From positions 868,001 to 932,000 of the forward strand of contig JBGAJN010000002.1 of assembly GCA_044224905.1 (NCBI GenBank): DNA of 64,000 nt, read 5' to 3'. The notes beneath the pieces were generated by a model. The model saw only the letters and a program-made list of their open reading frames with translations, was not told the DNA's origin and did not search any database. Of this stretch, positions 53,538 through 62,983 are shown piece after piece. The position numbers and the translations under genes were made by a program. The DNA is from JBGAJN01 sp044224905 (lineage in GTDB: Bacteria > Verrucomicrobiota > Verrucomicrobiia > Limisphaerales > JBGAJN01). Every line of letters begins with the position of its first letter. The first letter of the stretch is position 1.

Positions 53538-56051
53538 ATGAAGCGTAATCTCGCCTGGAAATTCATCTTCGTCGTTTTCGTCCTCATCTGGTCGTGGTAC
53601 GAAATGTCCCCGCCCAACGCCCGTGACCTCGTGAGGGAGTTCGCGAGCCGTGGATCGAACAAGGACGCCACGTTCAACGCCATCGTTGAGCAGGCGCAAA
53701 AGCTTCAGAAGGAGAATCCCGACCGCGCGTTCATCAATCTCCGGGACGCAATCGGCACCAATGCCATCACGCAGTATTTCCCCAAGTTCAACGTCTCGGG
53801 CGACATTGATCAAACCAAGGCGATCCTGAACCGTTTGCAGCGCGAGAGCGCCGGCCGGATCAAGCGCGGCATTGATATTCAGGGTGGTCAATCCTTCCTC
53901 GTCGAAATGGAAACGAACCGCCTCGCCGGCGCGAGCGACTCCGAGAAAGCGTTGGCTCAAGCGGTCGAAGTGTTGCGCAAGCGCGTTGACAAGTTCGGCG
54001 TGGCGGAACCGCTCATCCAGCCGGTCGGCAACAACCGCATCTTGATTCAGTTGCCCGGTTTGTCCGACGCGGACCAGGAAGCGGCGCGTAAGCAGATTCA
54101 GGCTGCGGCGTTCCTCGAATTCCGCATGGTGCATGCCCAGAGCCGCGAGTTGATCGCGCAAGGACTTTCCGAACCCGGTTACGAAGTGCTGAAAGAGGAG
54201 AAGCATCACCCCGACGGCACCAAATCGATCAACGCTTACATGGTGCGCAAGAAACCCGAGGGCGGTCTCACCGGCAAGAACATCAAGAGCGCGCGCCCGG
54301 TTCCGAATCCGATGACCGGCCAGCCGCAGATCAATTTCGAACTCGATAAGGAAGGTGCGAAAATCTTCGCGCAGATCACCCGTGAAAACATTGGCCGCCA
54401 GATGGCCATCGTGCTCGACGGCGTGCTGTATTCGGCTCCGGTCATTCGCAGTGAGATTCCGAATGGCACCGGTGAAATTTCGGGCGACTACGACATCAAG
54501 GAAGCCTATCAGCTCGCGAATGTGTTGGAGAATCCGCTCGAAGCGCCGGTCCATATCATCGCAGAACAGAAGGTCGGCGCCTCGGTCGGTGCCGATGCGA
54601 TTCAAAGCGGTATCCGCGCCTCGATCTACGGCACCATCGCGGTTGCCGGATTCATGGCCATTTATTACCTGTTCGCCGGTGTTGTGGCCAACGTGGCATT
54701 GCTATCCAACATCGTCATTCTCCTCGGCGTCATGTGCTCGGTGGGCACCACGCTCACGCTGCCGGGCATCGCGGGTATCGTGTTGACTGTCGGTATGGCG
54801 GTCGATGCGAACGTGCTGATCTTCGAGCGTATCCGTGAAGAATCTGCCAAGGGCAAGTCGCTCCGTGGGGCGTTGGCGGCGGGGTACGATCGCGCGTTTG
54901 GTACGATCTTCGACTCGCACGTCACGACGTTGATCTCGTCGATCATTCTGATTTTCATGGGCACGGGCACGATCAAGGGCTTCGGTGTGGCGCTGACGAT
55001 CGGTGTGGCCGCGAGCTTGTTCACCGCGCTGGTGGTGACGCGCTTGATTTTCGACTTCCTGTTGATGAAGGGCTGGCTCACCTCGCTGCCGATGCTGCAC
55101 TTGGTGCGGTCGACCAGCATCGACTTCATGAAGCTGGCCAAGCCGGCGTTCATTCTTTCCTGGACGATCATTCTGGTCGGCCTTGGCTACGGCATCTTCG
55201 TTCGCGGTGACAAGATGTTCGGCATCGACTTCGCCGGTGGCGACGACTTGCTGATGAGCTTCGAACAAAAAGTGGAATCCGACAAAGTGCGCGAGGCCCT
55301 CACGCGCGCCGGAATGGTGGATCCAATGATCCAGTACCAAAAAGACATTGGCACGGGCAAGGAACTGCTCCGCGTTACGTCCGCGTTCGGCACGGGCGAC
55401 AAAGTTGCCTCGGCGATCACGACCGCTTTCCCGCAGGCGAAATACGTGACCAAGTCCCTCGACAAAGTCGGTCCGACCATCGGTAAGGAAATCCAAAAGA
55501 CCGCGATCGTCGCGTCACTACTCTCGCTGTTCGGCATTCTAATCTACGTCGCGTTCCGCTATGAATTCTCCTTCGCCGTCGGCGCTGTGGTGGCCGTTCT
55601 CCACGACGTGCTGATGACGATTGGCGCGTACTGCCTCACCGGATTGTTCGGCCATGGACGCGAGTTCAACGCGACGATGGTGGCGGCCGTCCTCACAATC
55701 ATCGGTTTCTCGATCAACGACACCATCGTTATCTTTGACCGCATCCGCGAAGACCTGAAGCTCGGCGCGCGCGGTTCGTTCAAGGACTTGATCAATCAGG
55801 CGCTCAACCAAACCCTGAGCCGCACGATCATTACTTCCGGCACAGTGTTCCTCGCCACCACCTCGCTGTATATCTTCGGCGGCGGCGCGATCAACGACTT
55901 CGCCTATACCTTCCTCGTCGGCATCATCACTGGCACCTACTCGTCGATCTACATCGCGAGCGCGCTGGTGCTCTGGTGGCACAAAGGCGAACGCCCCAAG
56001 ACCAATGTGTCCACGGTTACGATGGACACGAAGGTCGAAGCGCGGGTTTAA
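53538..56051 (+). CDS. secDF: SecD/SecF fusion, protein translocase subunit
   Basis: An 837-residue fused SecDF of the RND superfamily. The SecD half has an N-terminal helix, P1 periplasmic domain starting RGIDIQGGQSFLVEME, and RND transmembrane block with GMAVDANVLIFERIREES; the SecF half includes FDGIDFAGG-like GIDFAGGDDLLMSF and INDTIVIFDRIREDL. It uses proton motive force to pull secreted proteins through SecYEG. Fusion of D and F is normal in several phyla. The long periplasmic loop of the first half has a short linker after the first helix (SPPNARDLVREF). TerC follows 9 bp later. Confidence 0.95.
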   Translation: MKRNLAWKFIFVVFVLIWSWYEMSPPNARDLVREFASRGSNKDATFNAIVEQAQKLQKENPDRAFINLRDAIGTNAITQYFPKFNVSGDIDQTKAILNRLQRESAGRIKRGIDIQGGQSFLVEMETNRLAGASDSEKALAQAVEVLRKRVDKFGVAEPLIQPVGNNRILIQLPGLSDADQEAARKQIQAAAFLEFRMVHAQSRELIAQGLSEPGYEVLKEEKHHPDGTKSINAYMVRKKPEGGLTGKNIKSARPVPNPMTGQPQINFELDKEGAKIFAQITRENIGRQMAIVLDGVLYSAPVIRSEIPNGTGEISGDYDIKEAYQLANVLENPLEAPVHIIAEQKVGASVGADAIQSGIRASIYGTIAVAGFMAIYYLFAGVVANVALLSNIVILLGVMCSVGTTLTLPGIAGIVLTVGMAVDANVLIFERIREESAKGKSLRGALAAGYDRAFGTIFDSHVTTLISSIILIFMGTGTIKGFGVALTIGVAASLFTALVVTRLIFDFLLMKGWLTSLPMLHLVRSTSIDFMKLAKPAFILSWTIILVGLGYGIFVRGDKMFGIDFAGGDDLLMSFEQKVESDKVREALTRAGMVDPMIQYQKDIGTGKELLRVTSAFGTGDKVASAITTAFPQAKYVTKSLDKVGPTIGKEIQKTAIVASLLSLFGILIYVAFRYEFSFAVGAVVAVLHDVLMTIGAYCLTGLFGHGREFNATMVAAVLTIIGFSINDTIVIFDRIREDLKLGARGSFKDLINQALNQTLSRTIITSGTVFLATTSLYIFGGGAINDFAYTFLVGIITGTYSSIYIASALVLWWHKGERPKTNVSTVTMDTKVEARV

Positions 56052-56060
56052 TCCCCCTGC

Positions 56061-57020
56061 ATGATCGGCTTGATCGAAATCACCCAATGGCATTGGGTGG
56101 GTTTCGTCACGCTCATCCTCTTCTTCCTCGCGCTGGATCTTGGCGTGTTTCATCGTGCCGCACATGTGGTGCGGTTCAAGGAAGCGCTGTTCTGGAGCGG
56201 CATCTGGTTCACTGTGGCGATGGCGTTTGCCGCCGGCCTGGTGCCGTTGCGCGGCAAGACGGAGGCGATCGAATTTCTCACCGGCTACATTCTCGAACTC
56301 TCGTTGTCCATGGACAACGTGTTCGTGATTGCGCTCCTCTTTGCCTATTTCCGCGTGCCGGACGGGTTGCAGCATCGCGTTTTGTTCTGGGGCATCTTCG
56401 GCGCGCTGGCGATGCGCGGTCTGATGATTTGGTTGGGCGTGGAATTGATCACGCATTTCCACTGGACGCTGTACGCCTTCGGTTCGTTTCTGTTGATCAC
56501 CGGCATCAAGATGCTCTTCACCGGCGAGGAAGAAGTGCATCCCGAGTCCAACCTCGTCGTGCGGTTCGCACGCAAATGCTTTCCCGTCACGGCGTCGTTT
56601 GAAGGGCAGAAATTCTTCTCGCGCGTCAATGGTCGCTTTGCCCTGACACCGCTGGCGCTCGTGCTGTTAATGGTGGAGACCACCGACCTGATCTTCGCCG
56701 CGGACTCCATCCCGGCGATCTTCTCCGTCACGCAGAAGCCGTTCATTGTTTTCACCTCGAACGTCTTTGCGATCCTCGGCCTGCGCTCCCTTTACTTTCT
56801 GCTGGCGGGCGCGATTGGATACTTTCGTTATTTGAAAATTGGACTTTCCGTCGTCCTGATCTATATCGGGTTAAAGATGCTCGTCGCGCCGTGGCTAGAA
56901 ATTCCAATCGTGTGGTCGCTCCTGATCGTGGCGGGAATCCTCGGCGTGTCCATGCTCGCGTCGGTCGTGGCCGGATGGCGCGAGAAGCGCACCAAGCCGA
57001 CGAATGGCAGCGCCGGTTGA
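56061..57020 (+). CDS. TerC-family membrane protein
   Basis: A 319-residue polytopic protein (about nine helices) with the TerC signature LELSLSMDNVFVIALLFAYF and VETTDLIFAADSIPAIF, each carrying conserved acidic residues. TerC/Alx proteins are linked to manganese export, metallation of secreted enzymes and alkaline pH response, which fits its place after secDF. The first helix begins directly at WHWVGFVTLILFFLALDLG. ExoD-like protein follows after 12 bp, with a TGAGGA ribosome site overlapping the terC stop. Confidence 0.92.
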   Translation: MIGLIEITQWHWVGFVTLILFFLALDLGVFHRAAHVVRFKEALFWSGIWFTVAMAFAAGLVPLRGKTEAIEFLTGYILELSLSMDNVFVIALLFAYFRVPDGLQHRVLFWGIFGALAMRGLMIWLGVELITHFHWTLYAFGSFLLITGIKMLFTGEEEVHPESNLVVRFARKCFPVTASFEGQKFFSRVNGRFALTPLALVLLMVETTDLIFAADSIPAIFSVTQKPFIVFTSNVFAILGLRSLYFLLAGAIGYFRYLKIGLSVVLIYIGLKMLVAPWLEIPIVWSLLIVAGILGVSMLASVVAGWREKRTKPTNGSAG

Positions 57021-57032
57021 GGAACGTCGCGC

Positions 57033-57719
57033 ATGGCCTCGCTCGAACCGTCCCTCGTCTCCGCGCCGCACAAGCCCTTGTCCGACGATCTGGAGAACAT
57101 CCTCGCCGACTGCGATCCCGTCCGCGGCCTCTCGCTCAATGAGCTCATGGTGCGCACGGAAGGGCGCGGGTTTTATTTCATCCTGATCGTTCTCAGCCTG
57201 CCATTCATTGTGCCGCTGCCGCTGCCCGGATTGAGCAACATCCTCGGCGTGGTGATCATCATTCTCGCGGTGCGACTCGGCTTCGGGCTGCCGGCGCGCC
57301 TCCCACGATTCATCGGCAAGCGCATGTTGGAGCCGGCGAAACTCCAGACGATCATTCGCAATGGTCTCAAGTTCGTCCGCTGGCTGGAGAAATGGATTCG
57401 TCCGCGCAAAGGCTCATGGCTCGCTTGGCCGGCCGCGCGTTGTGCGAATGCCGCCGTCATCGGTGTGATGGGCTTGCTGCTTGCGCTGCCGTTTCCGCCG
57501 ATCATTCCCCTGTCCAATTCGCTGCCGAGTTACGGGATCATTCTGCTTGCGTTGAGCATGATGGAGGAGGACTCGACGCTCATCTGGTTCGGCTACGCGA
57601 TGGCCGCGTTCGCTTTTGTTTACTTGTTCGGCGTGCTCGCCGTCGCGGGCGATCTCGTTTTGGAACTCCTTGTCAAACGCTTCGATCACATCGTGGAATT
57701 CTTCCGCGGGCTGCTATGA
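57033..57719 (+). CDS. exoD: ExoD-family membrane protein
   Basis: A 228-residue protein with four or five hydrophobic segments. The family motif LSLNELMVRTEGRGFYFILI is followed by LPFIVPLPLPGLSNILGV and a second half containing FPPIIPLSNSLPSYGIILLA. ExoD was named for an exopolysaccharide phenotype in rhizobia; its molecular role is not clear. A good ribosome site TGAGGA precedes the ATG. Its stop overlaps the recJ start (ATGA). Confidence 0.88.
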   Translation: MASLEPSLVSAPHKPLSDDLENILADCDPVRGLSLNELMVRTEGRGFYFILIVLSLPFIVPLPLPGLSNILGVVIIILAVRLGFGLPARLPRFIGKRMLEPAKLQTIIRNGLKFVRWLEKWIRPRKGSWLAWPAARCANAAVIGVMGLLLALPFPPIIPLSNSLPSYGIILLALSMMEEDSTLIWFGYAMAAFAFVYLFGVLAVAGDLVLELLVKRFDHIVEFFRGLL

Positions 57720-59434
57720 AGTGCCGCTGGGCCAACGCGCCGGCGCAGCCGTTGATCGTCGAGCGCTTGGTGAAGGAACTCGGCCTGCCACCCTTGCTCG
57801 TGCAATGCCTGCTCAATCGCGGCTTCTCCGACGCGTCCGCCATCGTCACGTTCCTGCAACCGCGCCTGAAGAACCTCGCCGATCCGTTCCTCATTCCAAA
57901 CATGGACGCCGCCGTCGCGCGCCTGCTCCGAGCGCTCGACGCGAAGGAGCCGCTCGTGATCTTCGGCGATTACGACGTCGATGGCGTAACCTCAACCGCG
58001 CTGCTGACGGAAGTGTTTCAGGCGCTCGGTCTCCAGGTCTCGCAATATCTTCCGCGGCGATTCGATGAAGGCTACGGCCTCACGCGCGATGGCGTGGAGA
58101 ATTGCCTCGAGAAGTTTCCCGTGAAACTCGTGCTCGCGGTCGACTGCGGTTCGACCGCCGTCGAGACCATCGCGTGGCTGCGCGAACGCGGCGTTGACGT
58201 GCTCGTGCTCGACCATCACCAAGTCTCCTCGCCCGCGCCTGCTGCGGTGGCGTTGGTCAATCCCCAGCTCGGCGAAGTGGGTGTGCCTTCGTTTCGCGAA
58301 CTCTGCTCCGTCGGTCTTGCGTTCAAGCTCGCCCACGCGTTGCTCAAACGCGGACGCGAACTTGGCCTTGCCGCGGCGGAAAAGTTCGACCTCCGTCCGC
58401 TGCTCGACCTCGTCGCGCTCGGGACCGTGGCGGACTTGGTTCCGCTCACGGGCGAGAATCGCATTCTCGTCACCGCGGGTTTGGAACGCTTGCGCATCAC
58501 CACGCGGCCGGGATTGGTCGCGTTGAAACAAGTCGCGCAAGTGTCCGGCGCGGTGGGCGTTTACGAAGTCGGCTTCCAACTCGGCCCGCGCCTCAATGCC
58601 GCCGGACGATTGGAGAACGCCGAGCAATCCCTTCGCCTCCTCCTCGCGCGCACGTTGCGCGAAGCCGAGCCGCTCGCGCACGAACTCGACGCGCACAATC
58701 GCGAGCGCCAGAACATCGAGCGCAGCATCGTCGATGAAGTCACCGCCACGCTGCGCGCGAAGTTCGATCCGGAAAAAGATTTCGTCATCGTCGAGGGACA
58801 ATTGCTCTGGCACATCGGCGTCGTGGGCATTGTCGCGTCGCGGGTGCTGCGCGAGTTCTACCGGCCCACGCTCATCATCGGCGGGGAAGGGGACGAGTGG
58901 CGCGGCTCCGGTCGCAGCATCGAGGGCTTCGATCTCGCGGCCGCGTTGCGCGGGTGCGACGACCTGCTCCTCCGCCACGGCGGCCACGCGATGGCCGCGG
59001 GCATTACCATTCGCCCCGGTCAGGTGGACGCCTTGCGCGCGCGCCTCAACGACCTCGTGAAGAATTCGCTCTCCGCCGAACAACTCAAGCCGATCCTGCG
59101 GATCGATGCGGAATTGAAGCCCGGCGAGCTGACGCTGGAATTGCTCGAGCAGCTCGACGCCCTCGAACCGTTCGGCCAGGGCAACCCCTCCGTGCAATTC
59201 GTCCTGCGCGGCCTGCGCCCGCAGCGACCCGCGCAACGCATGGGCGCGGAGAAACAGCACGTGAAACTCTTCGCGACCGACGGACGCCTCGCCTACGAAA
59301 TCGTCTGGTGGCGTGCCGGCAACACGGCCCTGCCCAGCGGCCCCTTCGACCTCGCGTGCGTGCCGGAGGTCAACGAATTCAACGGGCGCCGCAGCGTGCA
59401 ACTCAAGCTGCTCGACTGGCGTCCGGCGGCGTAA
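57716..59434 (+). CDS. recJ: single-strand-specific exonuclease RecJ
   Basis: A 572-residue RecJ. The DHH-family motifs are GDYDVDG (84-90), LDHHQ (165-169), the region GTVADLVPLTGENR, and DHHA1 features GPRLNAAGRL and GGHAMAAG; an OB-like domain ends the protein. RecJ degrades 5' single-stranded ends in recombination and mismatch repair. The start at 57716, overlapping exoD, gives the standard N-terminus; a longer open frame upstream is inside exoD. It is the last gene of the yajC-secDF-terC-exoD-recJ operon. Confidence 0.95.
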   Translation: MKCRWANAPAQPLIVERLVKELGLPPLLVQCLLNRGFSDASAIVTFLQPRLKNLADPFLIPNMDAAVARLLRALDAKEPLVIFGDYDVDGVTSTALLTEVFQALGLQVSQYLPRRFDEGYGLTRDGVENCLEKFPVKLVLAVDCGSTAVETIAWLRERGVDVLVLDHHQVSSPAPAAVALVNPQLGEVGVPSFRELCSVGLAFKLAHALLKRGRELGLAAAEKFDLRPLLDLVALGTVADLVPLTGENRILVTAGLERLRITTRPGLVALKQVAQVSGAVGVYEVGFQLGPRLNAAGRLENAEQSLRLLLARTLREAEPLAHELDAHNRERQNIERSIVDEVTATLRAKFDPEKDFVIVEGQLLWHIGVVGIVASRVLREFYRPTLIIGGEGDEWRGSGRSIEGFDLAAALRGCDDLLLRHGGHAMAAGITIRPGQVDALRARLNDLVKNSLSAEQLKPILRIDAELKPGELTLELLEQLDALEPFGQGNPSVQFVLRGLRPQRPAQRMGAEKQHVKLFATDGRLAYEIVWWRAGNTALPSGPFDLACVPEVNEFNGRRSVQLKLLDWRPAA

Positions 59435-59675
59435 GCCCGCTCCGTCTACCGTGCCGTGATAGTGTAAAAATCCGTGAGCCGGTCGCGGATGTAGATGAAG
59501 TCCGTGTTCGGATCACCGGAGGGTTGCCAGTTCGGATCGAAGTTCACGAACTGTCCGTTGGGATGGCGTGCGGTATCGGAAATTGCCGTTCTCAGGGGGA
59601 TGAGCGAGGGAATGTTGGTCCGCCAGAGGGCCGAAAACGTGGAATTGGGTGGAAATGGGTGTAATTCCATGGAAA

Positions 59676-60158
59676 CCAATGTCTTGCCGCGCGGAAACCA
59701 TGTCAGTTTCGTCCAAACTGATGTCAGTTTTTCCAAAACCGACATGGTTTTCAGCGAATCTGACATTGTTTTTGGGCAACCTGACATTGTCCCGAGCCAA
59801 CCTGACATGGTTTTCGATGAACCTGACATCAGGTTGGAGCTGGCTGACATCGTCCCGGCCACGGCTGACATCAGGTTGGAGCCGGCTGACATCATCCCGC
59901 TCACGACTGACATCAGGTGGGAGCTGGCTGACATCATCCCGCTCACGGCTGACATCAGTCTGGACGCTCCTGACATTGGATGCGGCGGACCTGATATCAT
60001 GCCGCAGCGAACTGACATCAGGTGAGCGGCGGCTGACATCACCCGCCGCGGGTCTGACATCGGTTTCACCCGGAACAACCTCATCGACGCTGGGCCAGAC
60101 ATCATCTCTGGCCAAAGGGGCATCGTCCCAGCGGCGGAAGACATCTTTCGGCGGGCGG
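59676..60158. repeat. 21-bp tandem array with CTGACAT core
   Basis: From 59676 to 60074 there are 19 consecutive 21-bp units in perfect register; 15 units (59760 to 60054) keep CTGACAT or a one-base variant followed by 14 variable bases. Degenerate units in the same register continue at 60096, 60117 and 60138. Between 59823 and 59948 units alternate in two types, giving a 42-bp higher-order repeat. The period is exactly two helical turns. Because 21 is a multiple of three, several frames on both strands stay open as 7-residue repeats, so coding status is undecided. The 59435-59675 stretch between recJ and the array holds only a minus-strand frame reading into the array and ending at 59446. 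Confidence 0.9.
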
Positions 60159-60267
60159 AGAGTGGATGACGGTGGGACGGTTGTCTCAGCCGTCCGCCGG
60201 AGGGGTGGAAAACGGGGAATTGCCGGTAAGCGGTGCCGTGAGTCCCGGGCGGGACGCCTGACCCTAG

Positions 60268-60420
60268 CCCGGCGTTTCAACGCCGGGTGCGGGGGGTGAA
60301 GTGGTCTAGTCCCGAAGGGACGGTTGAAAGTTCAGCCGTCCCTGCGGGACTCGGGCAACCCGCGGACCGGAACCCCGGCTTAAAAGCCGGGGCTAGTTTC
60401 AAAGCGTCTCTCCGAGACGC
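60268..60420. repeat. cluster of GC-rich palindromes
   Basis: Five hairpins are packed into about 150 bp: CCCGGCGTT-TC-AACGCCGGG (60268-60287), GTCCC-GAA-GGGAC (60309-60321), GTCCC-TGC-GGGAC (60338-60350), CCCCGGCTT-AA-AAGCCGGGG (60373-60392) and GCGTCTC-TCC-GAGACGC (60404-60420). TTCAGCCGTCCC precedes the third one. This gene-free stretch (60159-60541) looks like the composite intergenic repeats common in Verrucomicrobiota and Planctomycetota. Confidence 0.75.
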
Positions 60421-60541
60421 GCGAGGATGCGCAGGGAAAATCCGGCTGGCCAAGGCTGACGTGAAGTTTTAGGCTCCGACCAGTGGAAGTGATATACGAC
60501 AATCCTGTCGCTCAATCTTACTGTTAGACCACTTCGCGCCC

Positions 60542-60826
60542 ATGAGTTCCGACACGACACATCCAGTTGTGAAACGCGGCACGTTTACTTATGCTGGTTC
60601 TGTGCAGTGTGGCGTTGAGATTGTTCAGACCGATTCTCGCCCGGGGACTGGCGATGCAGAAGACCCCGCGGATATTGGCGTGGACGTTCCCGGCAGGTTC
60701 TATGAGATTCGTTATCAGTCAGCCGGTGGAGACGGGCGTTTTTCATCCGGCGTTTTTGGTTTTGAGAGCGTTGAGGCTGCCATGCGGCACGTTGAGTCGG
60801 CTGCGCCGGGTGTGCGATGGGAGTGA
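60542..60826 (+). CDS. small protein of unknown function
   Basis: A 94-residue soluble acidic protein (segments GTFTYAGSVQCGVEIVQTD, then GRFYEIRYQSAGGDGRFSSG and FESVEAAMRHVESAAPG). It looks like a compact alpha-beta domain, but I do not recognise the family. Its 75-bp leader resembles that of the next gene. It is flanked by repeat-rich intergenic DNA, so it may be a recently gained accessory gene. Confidence 0.6.
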   Translation: MSSDTTHPVVKRGTFTYAGSVQCGVEIVQTDSRPGTGDAEDPADIGVDVPGRFYEIRYQSAGGDGRFSSGVFGFESVEAAMRHVESAAPGVRWE

Positions 60827-61009
60827 TTATGGAGTTACGATTAACGTGGTCTAATCACAGGATAGACTGCGGCGGATGGCTTGGGGCTGGCTTGATTGGT
60901 TGAAATCCTCACTTCCTCCGCGCCTTCGCGTCTCCGTGGTAAAACTTCCCTGAGCCGGCTCGTCGGTAGCCTCGCCCCACCCGGCAAAACCCAACGGAAC
61001 CGTTCAGCC

Positions 61010-61022
61010 GTCCCCATGGGAC
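61010..61022. repeat. single copy of intergenic palindrome in 60827-61200 gap
   Basis: GTCCC-CAT-GGGAC preceded by TTCAGCC is the same motif as at 60338. The rest of the 374-bp gap has no gene that I can support, apart from the leader of the next gene (61129-61200). Confidence 0.6.
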
Positions 61023-61200
61023 TTCTGAAGTAACGGCGATGCCCGAGTGGCGCGCGCATCGGCTTTGCCCGGCCAAGAATCAACGGAGATGGGGGAGAAA
61101 GATACGGCTGGATCGAGCCCCTTCACCGTTTTAGAGTCTCGATCCGTGGAAGCGATCATCAACAATTCCAAAGCTAATACTTCCGTTAGCAAAAGAGACG

Positions 61201-62007
61201 ATGTCCAAACGCACGAAGTATAGCGAAAGTGACCTGCCCTGTCCTGGTAGTGTATTCCTCGCGCCTCTTGAGGATGGCAGGTTTGGTGTGCTGCGTGTTG
61301 TAAGAACATCATCGCAGAGCGGTTATTCCTTTGTCTTTGTCGTTCCGTCATCTTGGATTGGCAGTACCCCAACCCGACCGTCAGATGCCAACATTCGTTT
61401 ACCACTAATCCTCACGCATCACTCTTGGGCAAACCACAGAGAAGCGCTTTGGGTTAGTGCGCCCCCTCCTCCTTCATTTATTCCGGTCGGCGCCATCGAG
61501 ATTACGGCAGCAGATCATGCGATTCAGTGTGAAGCCTACTCTTCGTGGGAGACGGTTCGTATGCAGATATTGCTGCAGTGGAGATGGGATCACGATCGGG
61601 AGGCGCTTTTGATTGAGGAAACCGCAAGAAAAGCCAAAGAGGCGAATGAGCGGAAGATTGCGGATGAACGCCGTGCCGAGATGTTGCGAACGCTTACGCT
61701 CGATGTTGTATCGGAACGAACTTGGTTTGAAACGTGGGATGAAGACACAGAGGAGCCAAACCTTTCAACATCGAGGCGACTTGTATCTACGCTTATTGAA
61801 AACCTTCGGGGTGCTCCGAAGCTAACAAAAGCTGTCGCTCGTCAAATGCTTCGTACGACCGTAAAAAGTTTTAATCGGCTCGACGCAGCGAGTCGGTTTA
61901 TTGAGACGGTGCATCGGGAGGATATTTGCGACGCTTTCGAAATTATTATGGCTGCGGCTCGTTACCCGGATCTGGCTGACGAGGTGGAAAAATGGCGAGA
62001 GTGGTAA
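61201..62007 (+). CDS. unknown protein with Imm26-like N-terminus
   Basis: A 268-residue soluble protein. The N-terminal ~95 residues (CPGSVFLAPLEDGRFGVLRV) resemble Imm26-type small beta domains found in immunity proteins. A charged coiled-coil (about 138-165, EETARKAKEANERKIADERR) leads to a helical C-terminal domain ending with FIETVHREDICDAFEIIM, a block I associate with uncharacterised proteins in other phyla. The match is by eye. It is more A+T-rich than its neighbours, and shares leader similarity with the gene at 60542. Confidence 0.6.
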   Translation: MSKRTKYSESDLPCPGSVFLAPLEDGRFGVLRVVRTSSQSGYSFVFVVPSSWIGSTPTRPSDANIRLPLILTHHSWANHREALWVSAPPPPSFIPVGAIEITAADHAIQCEAYSSWETVRMQILLQWRWDHDREALLIEETARKAKEANERKIADERRAEMLRTLTLDVVSERTWFETWDEDTEEPNLSTSRRLVSTLIENLRGAPKLTKAVARQMLRTTVKSFNRLDAASRFIETVHREDICDAFEIIMAAARYPDLADEVEKWREW

Positions 62008-62153
62008 CCCATGCTGAAGGGTCAACGAATTCACAACGGTGTATTGGGCCTCCCGGGACTATTTGGATAGCTAAGGATAATTTCAACAAGACGCTGGCAG
62101 CGCGTTGAACCGCCAGACTTGAAACTCCCCTTGGGAAACCAGAGACTCGGAAA

Positions 62154-62849
62154 ATGGTTTCCGCCATCATCGTCGCCGCCGGCAAAGGCACCCGCATGGG
62201 GCCGAACATTGACAAGCTGTTCCTCGAAGTCGCCGGCCAGCCCGTCATCGCTCACACGTGGGCGCGGTTTGATTCCGTGCCGGGCCTGGCCGAGATCGTG
62301 GTGGTGGCGCGGGAGGATTTGCAGCCGGCATTCGCCGAACTGGCGGCGCGGTATGGGTTCAAGAAACCTTTCCGTCTCGTGGCCGGCGGGCGCGAACGTC
62401 AGGACTCGGTGATCAACGGGCTCGCGGCCTTGTCCGCGGCGACGGAGGTGGTGGCCATTCAGGACGGCGCGCGGCCGTGCACGGCGGTGAAGTTGATCGA
62501 GGCCACCATTGCCGAGGCGCGGCGCGCGGGCGCGGCGGTCGCGGCGCAACGCGTCACGGACACGATCAAGGAATCCGATGACGGACGGACGATTGCGCGG
62601 CATCCCGACCGCAGCCGGCTCTGGGCGGTGCAAACGCCGCAAACCTTTCGCGTGGACGTGATTCGCCGTGCCTTGGCGGCGGTCCGCGAGAAGGGGCTGG
62701 TGCTGACGGATGACACGGCGGCGTGTGAGTTGATCGGCCAGCCGGTGAGTCTCGTCGAGGCCGCATCGCCGAATCCGAAGGTGACGGTTCCCGCGGATTT
62801 GCCTTACGTCGAGCTGCTGCTCCGCGCGGTTGGCGGCGCTCAATCGTAG
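62154..62849 (+). CDS. ispD: 2-C-methyl-D-erythritol 4-phosphate cytidylyltransferase
   Basis: A 231-residue IspD with the nucleotide-binding start SAIIVAAGKGTRMG, GGRERQDSVINGL, IQDGARP, and the later TDDTAACE and PNPKVTVPADL. It joins CTP to MEP in the non-mevalonate isoprenoid pathway and fits the ispA-type synthase elsewhere in the window. It is followed after about 130 bp by the S41 protease gene. The start at 62154 gives the usual N-terminus. Confidence 0.95.
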   Translation: MVSAIIVAAGKGTRMGPNIDKLFLEVAGQPVIAHTWARFDSVPGLAEIVVVAREDLQPAFAELAARYGFKKPFRLVAGGRERQDSVINGLAALSAATEVVAIQDGARPCTAVKLIEATIAEARRAGAAVAAQRVTDTIKESDDGRTIARHPDRSRLWAVQTPQTFRVDVIRRALAAVREKGLVLTDDTAACELIGQPVSLVEAASPNPKVTVPADLPYVELLLRAVGGAQS

Positions 62850-62983
62850 CGGCGGTTGCGTCGATAGTTCGGGAGAATACCGACGGTGGGCGCGACCGTG
62901 GGATGACGGGAAAACCATTTCGCGGGGTCGCTTGCCAAGCGGTGAGCGCTCGTCTACGTTCCCACCGTCTGCACGTGATGCGT

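Noticed and set aside
59676..60158. CRISPR array.
   Set aside because: The conserved part is only 7 bp, units are 21 bp with no separate spacer, and no cas gene is nearby.
60467..61200. Integron attC sites at the leaders of the two orphan genes.
   Set aside because: GTTAG sequences are present, but no matching RYYYAAC partner at the expected distance and no integron integrase.
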